From Hydnum rufescens UP504 (taxonomy: Eukaryota > Basidiomycota > Agaricomycetes > Cantharellales > Hydnaceae), in the NCBI GenBank assembly GCA_014904985.1, contig MU128949.1, positions 1,873 through 63,388 of the forward strand: a DNA stretch of 61,516 nt, read 5' to 3'. A program made the position numbers and the translations under genes. The notes under the pieces are model-generated. The model saw only the letters and a list, made by a program, of their open reading frames with translations, was not told where the DNA came from and did not search any database. This document shows positions 35,446 to 45,769 of this stretch, in pieces; positions within the stretch are counted from its first letter, which is position 1; every line of letters starts with the position of its first letter.

Positions 35446-36370
35446 ATGGAAACATCCAGAGTTTTTGTGCCACATAACAAGTTGGGCAATAATCATTCTC
35501 TGTTTGAAGAAGCTTGTCTCCGCCATGAAGAGGCTGTGCAGGCATTAAAGGAGGCACAGGAGGAGGAGGCCAGGATTGCAGAGGAGCAGAAGGAGGAGGT
35601 GAAGTGGAAGGTGGCTGAGGCAGCATGTTGCAAGGCAGCTGTGGAGGCCAAGGTGGCTGTGGAGGCTAAGGTGGCCACAGAGGCTAAGGCTACTGTGGAG
35701 GCTACTGCAAGAAGGGTCCAGGAGGACTCTGCAAACCAGCTGTGAGTCCATGTCCTATTGAAGTTCTGCTTACTTGGTAACAATATCCTCCAGGTCCACC
35801 ATGTGCATCTGCTGTATTCAGCACCAGATCTCTTGTGTCCCCCAGGACAAGCCAGGAGCGCAGGCATGCCAGCCATGCTTCATGGTGAAAGTTCAATGCA
35901 TGCTGGGCAATGAAGGGGCATCTGGAGCTGAACCATCAGCAGGTTGGGGCCATGGTTGTGCTCCCGCAGTGGACGTCCAGCTCCAACTGGCAGTAGCCAC
36001 AGAGCAAAGCACACTTGCACACAAACAGTTGGCCAAGGCATTGGAGAAGCAGGCCCAGGCCGTGGTGGATATGGCGTTGTCAGTGGGGGAGATGCAAGAC
36101 TCCCTCCAGGCCATCACCTGGCACTTGGTCCCTCACCAGGTGGTTTCTCGACCTTCAGTCCCAAGTCCAGAATGGATGGGGATCAGGTCTGGAATGGTTG
36201 AGCTGGCCTTGGGTGGGGGTCTGTCATCTGGATGTGGGGTCAAGTGTCAGTGTACAGAGGAGCCCATCATCATAATGGAAAGCAAAGGTGGTAATGATGA
36301 TGATGATGATGAGGATGATGATGACATGGATGAGGAAGACAATGATGATGAGGGTGAGGGCAATGAGTAG
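35446..36370 (+). CDS. Zn2Cys6-like zinc cluster protein with N-terminal coiled coil (two exons)
   Basis: ATG at 35,446 opens exon 1 (to 35,741). A 52-nt intron (35,742-35,793, GTGAGT...CCAG) joins in frame to exon 2, ending TAG at 36,368-36,370; about 290 residues. Residues about 20-95 form an Ala/Glu/Lys-rich coiled coil with repeated VEAKVA units. Exon 2 opens with C-x2-C-x6-C-x10-C-x2-C-x6-C, the exact spacing of fungal Zn2Cys6 DNA-binding clusters. A second heptad region (about residues 165-205) and an Asp/Glu tail from a GAT repeat follow. The frame is intact. It lies antisense between the pol stop and 3' LTR of G3, bracketed by AATCCA repeats (30,891 and 36,438), and its first bases are the right target duplication of element A. 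Its promoter and perhaps its true start were separated by A. Confidence 0.6.
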
Positions 36371-36443
36371 TCCAAGTTGTTGTTCTGTCCTCTCCTCCCT
36401 TGTTGCTTTTTCCTCATTGTAAATACATTGTTCCTTGAATCCA

Positions 36444-37287
36444 TCAATGCGTCGACCAGTCCAGGAGGTCCATTGGAGATTCCATAAGGAACTGGGTGGT
36501 CCTGAATGGTATGGATGCAAACTCCAAGGCATTAATGTGTCTCAGGGCCTCTGGATGAGTCCAGTGGAATTCCTGAACAGCCTCTGGGGTGTTTTCCAGG
36601 TTGGCTTCAGGGACCCACTCATTGTCAGAAGCCAGGTACCCTTTCCACTTCACTACTGGAGTCTCCAGTGGAAATACCTGGAATTCTCGATTCACTCGAC
36701 TTCATACTCCTCTTCACCTCCTTGTAAGATTGGAGGTGGTGGGGGGTGAGCTGTGCACTCTGTGATTGGGTCTGGTCAGAAGGGGCAGAGTTTGGACACA
36801 TGGAACACTGGGTGGATGTGCATGGAGGCAGGGAGTTTGAGATGGATGGCAGAGTGGGAGATGACTTTATCAACCTTATAGGGCCCAAGCCATTTGTTGG
36901 GGAGTTTTTTGGTGGGGCAGTCAGTGGAGATGTCGCATGCATCTAGCCAAACTTGGTTGCCAATTGTGTATTCTGGAGCATCCGTGTGGTGGGCATCATA
37001 GAAGCATGCCATGTCTTCTGTGGCTTTCTGTAAGGTGGCCTGGGCTTCATCCATAGCCTTCTGCATCCGAGTGATGAAGTCCGAGGCAGCTTCAATTGTC
37101 CTGGCACGGACTGGTTCAATGCCAAGGCAGGAGTCCTGTCCAGAGTCCAGCCGGAATGGGGTCTGGCATGTAGAGGAGTGCACACAGTTGTTATATGCGA
37201 ATTCCACGATAGGGAGCCATTCCACCCAGTCATTCTGCCAGTGGTTAACAAAGATCTGGAGGTATTGCTCAATTTCCTGATTGATGC
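36444..37287 (-). pseudogene. Chromovirus G3 integrase C-terminus and chromodomain
   Basis: Minus-strand coding, homologous to G1, covers the integrase C-terminal half (NQEIEQYLQIFVNHWQNDW), the GPY motif (WLGPYKVDKV), a broken linker and the chromodomain end (VVKWKGYLASDNEWVPE), with stop at 36,444. A frame break lies near 36,700-36,770. Upstream coding is cut at 37,287 by a 1.38-kb insertion and resumes at 38,670. Confidence 0.8.
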
Positions 37288-38669
37288 TGTAAGGAGGATG
37301 GTTATTAAACCAATCCAACCACTGTCCATGATGTTGAGCCAGGGATGAATGAGGGGATCACTGATCTAATCTGGTTGTTCAGGTTTGAGTGGGGGAAGGT
37401 CTTTTGAATAGGGGAAATTGCAGTGAGCCAACAAAGCCCAAGCAATTAAGTGAGAATGTGTGTTTCAGTCAAATTACCACACACTAAGAATCTCTTCTTG
37501 AGACCTTCGTCAAAGTGTAGTTAGAATTTTCTTTTTGTAGTGAGAAATCACCCAGGGACCAGCAGCTGTTCAAGGAGCTTCAAACTGGAGGGAGGGGGAG
37601 AACTAATGAATTTGTGTGCTAGCTGCACCTAATATACAATCCAGACTTTGACTCAACACAAAGTGAAAAAGTTGGACTTAAGGGACACATGGAGAAAAAG
37701 AAATGAAGTTAAAATCTTCAAAACTGATGGAGATATTCCCATTTCAAGATAAAAGGGAAGATTGACACATTACATGCTATTCCTCCTTCAAACCTGGACA
37801 AGTTCCCTTAAGGAAAAGTGGAATAGGTCGCCCTCAGGGTCTCCTCCATCGGACATAAGAGGGCCGGAAGTAATTCGCTATTTTGAATGGTGGAGCAAAG
37901 GGGGAGTCATGGGGAGGGAGTTGTCTTGTGAAAAGTGGAGTTCGCATCTGCTCGTTTTTCCCTTGGTACCGTTTGATGCACATTTTCAACAGCTTTTAGG
38001 GCGTGGTACTCGCAACAAATCTGATAAGAATTGGCTTCGAAAATCAAGAAATACTCCTTCAGAGTATGAATCATGGCAAGATATTGTTACAGGGACCGCA
38101 TTTTTTATTCGTTTGTTTTGTGTTTGGTACCTTTCAATAGGTACAATTCGTATCTTTCTGGGTGCAGTCGTTTCGAGTCGATTCGATCAAAAATGACGGA
38201 GAAATTCGAAAAATACTCCTTCAGAGTAGTGCAGCCCCTATCTGGATCATGTGACGAATCTGCGAGTCCAGAATCAGAACTAGGCCCAGTCCATGTCATT
38301 ACATAATCACAATCCATCACCCTTAAGGCAGTAGGATGGTTTGGAAGAACAGACAAGCCATACAGTCTTGAGGAAGAATGGCAAGTTGAATTGCCTTGTC
38401 CAAAGAAAATGGACTTGAAGTAGGGCATAAACTGCCCCTTTTTGATGAGGACTGTTGAAGTCCAACGGATAGTCAATAAATTGACTAGTGGACATGGTAA
38501 AGGAATGAGGCAATATTATGGGTTGGAAAGGGGTAGGAATCCAATTGATTTCTTGAATAAATGAATGATGATAAATTTAAATGAGCACAGTGACATATAA
38601 TTGATTCGTTCATAAGGAAAATGGGCCGAGGATGAGGATTCTATGGTGTAGGGATTTATCCCTCCAACA
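37288..38669 (+). mobile_element. 1.38-kb insertion in G3, probable solo LTR
   Basis: The segment starts TGTAAGGAGG and ends CCCTCCAACA (TG...CA, imperfect inverted ends) and interrupts the integrase frame exactly. It is flanked by ATGC (37,284-37,287) and ACGC (38,670-38,673), which fits a 4-bp duplication after one C-to-T change. Inside, AATACTCCTTCAGAGTA occurs twice (about 38,050 and 38,214). A plus-strand ORF of 144 codons (37,762-38,196) has no recognisable motif. The direction is uncertain. Confidence 0.5.
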
Positions 38670-39467
38670 ACGCACTCCATCTGTCCATCCGTCTGGGGGT
38701 GGAATGTTGTTGAGAAATTTGCCTTAATGCCAAGGAGTCAGTTCAGTTCCTTCATGAACTTGGAAGTGAAGGTGGTGCCTCAGTCGCTGATGATGGTTTC
38801 TGGAAGGCCATGATGTCTCCACACATTGTCTCAGAACAGATGGGTGACCCCAGCAGAATCAACTGTGGTGGTTGTGGGCATTGCATGGATTCATTTGGAT
38901 AACCAATTGACGATGATCATCATGCTGTCAAATCCATGTGATTCCGGGAGTTCCATGATCATGTCCATGGATATGACCTGCCATTGACAGTCCGGCACAG
39001 GGTTGGGGTGGAGTGTTCCAGGTGGCTTGGAGGGGAATATTTTTGTCCAGTTGCAAGTGTCACAGGCAGAGACATAGGTCACAATGTATCAAGACATCCC
39101 TGGCCACCAGTAGTGGTGGGACACCAGCTTGTATGTCTTCCACCATCCAGGGTGACCCATGGTTGGGGTATCATGGTGCTCATGCATGAGGTCATGATGG
39201 AGTTTGGGGTCCAATGGGATGTATACATGGCCTTGGTAGAGAACCGTGGAGCCATGGAGTTCCCAATCCTTGAGGTGTGCCTTCAGTCCATCCCCACTCA
39301 GCTCCTTAATGATCTGGACTACTTTATTGTCGATCTCCATTGCCCTTTTAATCCGTGCCATCAGACTCCAGCTGGGCCCTTCGACTGTAATGACCTCCAG
39401 GGAGTCAGTGGCTTGTGCCTGGAAGGCGGCCGGTTTCAGGAGGACCACATCAGAATTGTCAGAGCAG
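38670..39467 (-). pseudogene. Chromovirus G3 pol, RNase H/integrase junction part
   Basis: Minus-strand coding shows DNSDVVLLKPAAF, then the integrase zinc-binding region (HHDTPTMGHPGWWKTYKLV, HYWWPGM, CDTCNWTK) and the first catalytic Asp region (VISMDMIMELPESHGFDS). Coding runs past 38,891 to the insertion edge with a broken frame. It is truncated at about 39,467. Many differences from G1 are CpG to TpG or CpA. Confidence 0.8.
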
Positions 39468-39775
39468 CCATGTCTGTTACTAAGGATATATCATCAGCTG
39501 TAACTTGCTGAAAAAAAGCTTACATCCTGTCAGTAAGGTTACAATCCCTGTAGTGATATATCATCTCATTAGGTAATTCCTAAAATCCCATAATGGGATA
39601 TTATTATATTTATTGAATCCATAATTACATAATTATAATGTATATACTGAATATTGGATGGATATATCCACCAAATCTGCTCCCCACAGGTAGGGATTAC
39701 ACTGAAAAGATGACAGATCACGTACCAGCTAAAAGTTCTTGCAAGATACAAGAACTTTGCATGCATATACTGCAG
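39468..39775. other. AT-rich spacer between G3 and the array of E
   Basis: No gene. It contains repeated GGATATATC/GATATATCATC words and a loose inverted repeat (TTACAATCCCTGTAG at about 39,549 against CTACCTGTGGGG-side sequence near 39,690). One end of the element carrying E may lie here, but I could not define it. Confidence 0.3.
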
Positions 39776-40526
39776 GGGCCTTCATTTCGCAGGCATTCCA
39801 GGGTTTGATTTTGTAGCACTTGCCCAGGTGGCTGTGCATGTCTGTATTTCAGGTGGGGCCTTGTCCATATTCACATAGGGTATCATCCATGTTCTCATCA
39901 GATGGGTTGCTGTGTAGGGAGGCACCCTAGAATAATAACCAAACAATGTGTTAGTAAAAAACAAAAAGGAAGCAGCACCAAAAGAGCAGCAGAGGCTGCT
40001 CTTTTGGTGCCGCTGTGTACATGATGATGAATACTCACCTGATAGTACCACACACCCACTGCAGCGGGCATGTGGTACTACATTCCCTCCATTGTTGCAT
40101 ATTGCACAGGTTGCTTGGGGATTGGGGTCTGACATGGCTGTGCACATCCATACTTCATGTGGGGCTTCATCATGTTCCAGTCAGGCAGGTTTTCATAAAG
40201 GGAGGGTGCCTAATAATGAATAATAGATTAGTATTAGAAGATGGAGGGACTGTGCCAAAAGAGCTGCTCTTGCTGCTCTTTTGGCGCCATTGTACCTATA
40301 CTTACAGGAGACTCACCTTAGAGTACCACACACCCACTTTGGTGGGTGTGTGGTACCGTGCTTTGCCTCCCATTGTGTAAGTTGCAGGGACTTGGGGGCT
40401 TTGTTCTCAGGTTCAGTATTGACCCAGGGGTGTTCGTATTGGGTTGCAGGTGGCTGCACAGGTCTGTGGTTCATCTTGGACCTTGGCAGTGTTCTCATTG
40501 TGGGGCTTCATGCATTGAGAGGATAC
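39776..40526 (-). other. Hairpin-exon array forming the 3' exons of transposase gene E
   Basis: On the minus strand, exon 40,526-40,317, intron 40,316-40,210 (GTGAGT...TTAG), exon 40,209-40,039, intron 40,038-39,927 (GTGAGT...CTAG) and a terminal exon below 39,926. Both complete exons end in a stem (ACCACACACCCAC/GTGGGTGTGTGGT and TACCACATGCCCGC/GTGGGTGTGTGGTA) 4-5 nt before the donor. Both introns carry a stem with CCAAAAGAGC against GCTCTTTTGG, a paired variant of the A-C stem. The three exons share a degenerate core (ATGAAGCCCCACA, TGTGCAGCCACCTG), so they look like duplicates. Confidence 0.65.
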
Positions 40527-40621
40527 CTAGAATGATGAGTAACAATTGCCGTGATGTTCTTGCCACATTTCAACCACTGCCGACGTAACCTCTGGGCTGC
40601 TGGACACTCCAGCCTCTGTAC
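40527..40621 (-). other. Predicted intron joining transposase exon to the array
   Basis: Donor CATGCAAG|GTACAG at 40,621 and acceptor TCATTCTAG|GTATCC at 40,527 give 95 nt, the size of the array introns. The apparent transposase stop codon is the TAG of this acceptor. A short stem (GCTGG/CCAGC) lies near the donor. After splicing, the protein would end about ten codons into the next exon. Confidence 0.5.
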
Positions 40622-43040
40622 CTTGCATGACCAAGGGTGGTGGAGGGCCTGGATAGAGTGCAGGTACTGTTTGTGTTGAGTATTGTAAGTTTTTTTGGTT
40701 CCCAACCGCATATTGATAGTCTGCAGGTGCAGATGCCTCACCCCATGCCGGGCGTGGGCGTGGATGGTGATAGGGGGGTGCATGGGATGTGCCCATGATG
40801 CTTGGTGGGGGAGATGAGGTGCGGAGTTGCTTTGGTGAAGGCATGCTACAATCATCTTTGGTGAGTTCATTTTCCTTGTCCTCGCCCGTGGACCCGTAGG
40901 TATGCTTCCTTTTTCCCTTAGAGGCAAGCTCCTGGGAGGCTTTAGTGGCATCCTGTAATGCCTTTTTCTCGGCTTTGGCATGCTCCCATTCCTGCCAAGC
41001 AAGTTCTTTTTTGGCTGCCAGAGACAGCTTTGCCTCCTCCGCAAGGTGGGTTTTCCAGGCCTTCTCTGCTGCCTTCTCCACCTTGGCTTCATGGTCCCAG
41101 AAGTATTTTGCCACTGCCTTCACAGACCTGTAGACCACCTTCTTCACCTTCTCTTCATGCACTCTCTCTGCATTCTCGGCTTTCCGATGCTTTACTTCGT
41201 CTTTTTCGGCAGCCTCAACAGCACTAGCAACCTTGTCTGCCTTGATCCGATCAAGAGCTTCAGATGTATTCATAATGCAAGCAGTGGTTGTGAAGGATTT
41301 TTGAGAGGTTTTGGGTGCATTCTCCTTTGCATGGATTTGTTGCTGAAGCTGACTATACTTTCGGCCAACAATGGCGGCATGAGCCTTTGCACTGTCAGCC
41401 TCGGCTTTGGCAGCTTCCTTCTCATTGTGCAATGTGAGTGCAATTGTAATAAGCCTCTCTTTGGATAGGCTTGAAGAGATGTGTTGTGGGATGGTTGTCA
41501 AAGGAGGAGAGACCGAGGTTTTGTGTTGGTGAGCATCATGTATTTGATCATCCTCCTGGGATAGGGTCAGTGTACAGACAGATAGCTGACTCGTGAAATT
41601 TGGGGCACTGACATCGGAATCCAAGTCACCAGAGGTGTCTGGATCCAAGTCAGGGTCTGTATTATGACCAGCTGACTGCAGGTCCCACTCTTCCATGTCA
41701 ATTGGGAACGTAGGTGGTAGATGACATGAAGATATGGTAGATGTGGCCTGACTCAGTGCGAAACTGGCCTTGGGGAAGATATCAGGGTTGAATGGGTTGA
41801 TTCCGCATTTGCAGAATGCACTACTGATTGTAGTTTGAGTAAAGGCTTTATTGTGTGCATCCAAATATATTGCAACAAATCCAGCCTTGGTGAGACCTGT
41901 GTTGTGTGCTTCCACAAACTCATCCACTTTGCCCGCAAAGGCAGTTTGAAATGGACCAAAGATCCCAACATCGAGAGGCTGAAGATGGTGTGTACAGTGT
42001 GGTGGTAAGCAAAAGACAAAGACACTGTCTTTGTGTGCCTTGAGAAGAAGATTTTGCGCTATGTGTGATCCATGTCCATCACAGATCAAAAGGATTTGTT
42101 TGCCAGACGTGTTCCTTGCTCAGGCTTGAGGCAGGAAGGCAACTTCAAGCCATTTCTCGCAATGATCATTATCAATCCAGCCATTCTCAGAGACACCGAT
42201 ACTGAAATGAAACCTGTTAGGCTGATATGCTGCTGAGATTGACTGGCCATACCCAGCAGCCCTCTCAACCCCTGATGCTTCAAACCAAGCTTGGCAGAGC
42301 TGCTTCCCTTTGAAGATGATATATGGTTTGATTGCATGTCCATCAGCACTGACACATTCAACAACAGTGACAAGCTCAAGGTTTGTGTCGCGGATACGGT
42401 ATCGCTCACGGGAGTTATGACCAAAAAGGTATTTTCGCTGATGGCCCTTGTGACCTCCACCCAGCTGACAACCTTTCTTGTCCATATTATAGACATTTTC
42501 CCAAGGAATAGTGTGTTCCTCCAAAATTGTCTTCAGTTTATCAAAATAATCGTGTACAGTAGTGTAGTTGAACGAACGGGCACGTTTAGGATCCAATGCA
42601 GCAGTCCGGCAATACCTGACAGCATCCTTGTTGCGCTCCAGGAAGCGCGCTAACCAATTCTTGCCAGGGAAGGTGCCACAGATATCCTTAACATATGGCC
42701 CAATGGTGCAGTGCTCCATTGGTTGTGCAAGAAGACCAAGATGTGTGATCCAGTCCAGCATGGCTTTCTCCTGGAAGTAATGAGGGTGTTTAAACAGTAT
42801 ATAATATAATGAGGTACATAGTCACCTGTGCAGGAGTAAGAAGCTGGTGGCTGGCCTTTGCCTTCCATTTTGATGAATCATCACCATGTGTGATATGCCA
42901 TCGAAATGTCCGAGGGGGATACCGAAGGCATTGGCAGTGGCAGTGGCATTAGGGTATAGGCCTGCCCTATAGTCAACAATAGCCTTCTGCATTTCTTCCT
43001 CGGTCCAGTGCTGGCATTTAGAGGCTGTTTTCCTACCCAT
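40622..43040 (-). pseudogene. pogo/Tigger-like DDE_1 transposase, lightly damaged
   Basis: Exon 1 (43,040-42,826) encodes an N-terminal helix-turn-helix region (MGRKTASKCQHWTEEEMQ). It has a one-base frameshift near 42,915, after which RWHITHGDDSSKWKAKA continues. Intron 42,825-42,771 (55 nt, GTGACT...CCAG) joins in frame to exon 2. That exon carries a CENP-B-type HTH part (KDICGTFPGKNWLARFLERN) and a DDE_1 core with the Asp residues in NMDKKG, CDGHGSH and LQPLDVGIFGPF. One in-frame TGA (42,122-42,120) interrupts the core. The C-terminal 300 residues are Lys/Glu/Ala coiled coil and a Pro-rich tail. It would cut and paste its own element. pogo relatives normally duplicate TA, which does not match the 8-bp duplications of A, B and D. 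Confidence 0.75.
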
Positions 43041-43437
43041 AGTATAGTAGTATAAGGTAGTGGGGTTGTTTACTTGTTGTGGCTTGTTTTTGCAAAAGCA
43101 GATCAAAATCTTGGTGATATGATCACCTCCAGGGCTGAACCATGGCTTCAGGAGAGCCAATATTCCACTCAAGAACACCTTATACCCTCCCCCACACTTT
43201 CCAAGTACTTTGAATAATGTGGAGAGGTCATAGGAGTTGTGAATAGATTTTTAATTATTGAAAAGTTACAAATTCTTCATATTCTTAGCTATAATTGGCC
43301 CCCACAGGGTGCAACTCCATGCTTTTTTCACTTTTCTTTGCATACAGTCCTAGATATATGCTAGACACACACACCCTACAAATTTGGAGTGTAAAGGAGA
43401 AGATTTAAAGGTTCTGGAGGCTTAATGGCAATTGTTA
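43041..43437. other. Upstream region of transposase E
   Basis: Contains TATA-like AATTATTG blocks and an ACACACACACCC word. No gene. The right end of the E element and the cut 5' end of G2 must lie here, but neither terminal repeats nor an LTR are visible. Confidence 0.3.
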
Positions 43438-44414
43438 GGGGTCGGCAATGTGGCCAGGTACAAATAGTATGTCCCAGGATTCAACAACACAAAACCTTTG
43501 GACTGCACAACAGCCTATGACACTATGAAGACTATACTCAAAGAGGATCTCTATTACAACTTCAGACATCTCAACAAGGATAGACCATGAACCACAACAA
43601 AGGCCAAGAAGTCTAAACCTAGGATCAGTTATTACAAATCACGCGGCAGATATAGCGACTCCTCAGATGAATCAGAAGCCTCAGAAAGTGCAGAGGAAGA
43701 CAGCAGCTCTGATAGCGAAAGTGAAGAAGAACCAGTGGCCATATCACCTTCCACCATTAAAAAGTCTCCACCAAATCAAAGCCTATAGTCATCCCATCAC
43801 TTCGCAATGTGACAGAACAAATCAGCGACCTCACACAATCCTTCAACGAAATGAAAATCTACATGGCACAGTCACAGCAGAATGGGCAAACTCCTAGTCC
43901 TTATATGCAGCCCACCCATCCAGAAACATGGATACAAGGAAGTCCAGCTACCTATCCAAACAATCAGCCACTCAGACCTAATCGTACCCAAGGTCCCAAC
44001 ATGTCTGCTGGTGCAACTCTCTGTTGGTTCTGTGACAAGACTGGAGCACATAACGTTGGAATGAAGAACTGCCCAGATGCTCAGGCTATGGTTCGACAGG
44101 GCATCATCAAGTACTCTATTGAAGGAAGGCTTGTGAAGATGGATGACACCCAATTGCCACGAGGAATAGCAGGAAAGGGAGGAATCAAACAAGCCATCGT
44201 GGACAACATCAAATGGATTAGAGAGGAATCTCCTCATCAACGAACCACTGGAGCAATCAGTATTGTCAACAAAAATGGACGCTCTCCCTTCACAACACAC
44301 TCATATACAATAGCAGCAGGCCCCTTTATATCTGCGCCAGCTGCCAAGATGAACAAACCTGATTATCGTCATAACCCAATGGGAGATAGAACCAATCAAC
44401 ATCCTAAAAATTGA
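43438..44414 (+). pseudogene. Gag region of gypsy element G2 with zinc knuckle
   Basis: Coding starts truncated near 43,438 (FNNTKPLDCTTAYDTM), passes a TAG near 43,468 and a TGA near 43,588, then an acidic Ser-rich stretch, and shifts frame near 43,785. The rest is open from about 43,787 (VTEQISDLTQSF) to a TGA at 44,412. The zinc knuckle is C-x2-C-x5-H-x6-C (CWFCDKTGAH...NC), followed by a basic/proline-rich linker. Gag would form the virus-like particle and bind the element RNA. The next ORF is in the same frame, so gag-pro was one polyprotein. Confidence 0.7.
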
Positions 44415-45625
44415 ATGTATGTTGATGTGCCTCTGCGCGGCCCAATGCAAGACAAACCTCCTGTTAACCAGCCAGACTCATTACCAATGAACCCAGAACC
44501 AGCACAACCAGGTCCAGAAAATCCTCCACGATCAAGTTATCCACCTGGAATACTGCCTTCCTCAGTTCTGAATGAACCTGCTGCAGAGAAACCTGCTCAT
44601 CAAAGACCTCATCCTCCCCAAACCAATCCCCAAGAAGAAATGATAGACATCGAAATAGCTCGACCAGAAAAACGAATCCCCAAGAATCCTCCAACATATC
44701 GTTTTACCATGGACTTTCAGGATGCCTGTGAAGACAAGGAGATAGCAAAGAAGGTGCTAAACCAAACAGTCGAAATAACTCTTGGAGACTTCCTTGGAAC
44801 AGCCCATGGACCTGCCAAAATACTTGCAGCTGGACTAAAACTCAAACACAAATATAATCCTAAACATCGAGAGCCACTCACAGTCAATCATGCTACTCTA
44901 AAACCGCATTTTCCCATGATGGAAGCCTCTGACTATGACTCTGATGATGAAGCAGAATTGGAGGACTACTACGATCTTATGATGACCAAAGACCTTGATG
45001 AAGAGCCATATCCACAACAATCGTCGCAAAATCATCATCAAGCACAAGTAAATCTCGTAGGAGTCCTTGGACCAAACCCCTTATTTGCTATGGACACAGG
45101 AAAGATTGCAGCCAAGGCCACAGGACAAAATGGAACTAAAGATGTTGTACTCATGATCAACACTGGATCCGAATTAAACCTCATCTCCCAGGAAGTTCAG
45201 CAGAGGTTAAACATCCCAATAGACTACAATGGACAAAACTGGTCATTGCAAGGAATCAACAGTGGACCTGAACCCCTAGTTGGATGCTGTCAAATGTCCC
45301 AATCGAAATAGGAGGAATACGATTCAATCACCACTTCTTTGTCAAAAAGGGAAGCTTTGAAGGCCATGACATACTTCTTGGACAACCCTGGCTGGTAGGA
45401 GTTGGTGCTCAGATCAAATACAAAGGAGCTACGAACGGAATCCATGGAATGGACATTCAAGTCTACGAAAAAGGGAACCCATCAGGATCATCAGTCTCTC
45501 TCCATGCCCTTATGAACGAATCCAGGAACAGGACAAACTTGTTCTTGCAGCAGTGGTGATACCACCAAGTGAATGGCCTCCAGATACAAGCAAACCAGGT
45601 CCAGTGCAGCCTGCAATATCAATAT
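44415..45625 (+). pseudogene. G2 aspartic protease region
   Basis: A proline-rich linker leads to a retropepsin-like fold: VLMINTGSELNLIS, then VPIEIGGIRFNHHFFV and ILLGQPWLVGVGA. In the active-site motif the expected Asp-Thr-Gly reads Asn-Thr-Gly (one G-to-A change), so the protease would be inactive. The frame shifts near 45,290 and again near 45,540, and the segment ends at ISI-stop near 45,625. Confidence 0.7.
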
Positions 45626-45769
45626 AAAACAAATGGAGTATCATTGGTTTGAACTGCACCCAAAACCCCACCACAAAATTATGAATACTATCACACAGAG
45701 GCAACCCCATCTGACCAATCGTTACAAGGAAACTCACCATTTGTTCCAATATTTGGCAGAGAATTGTCA

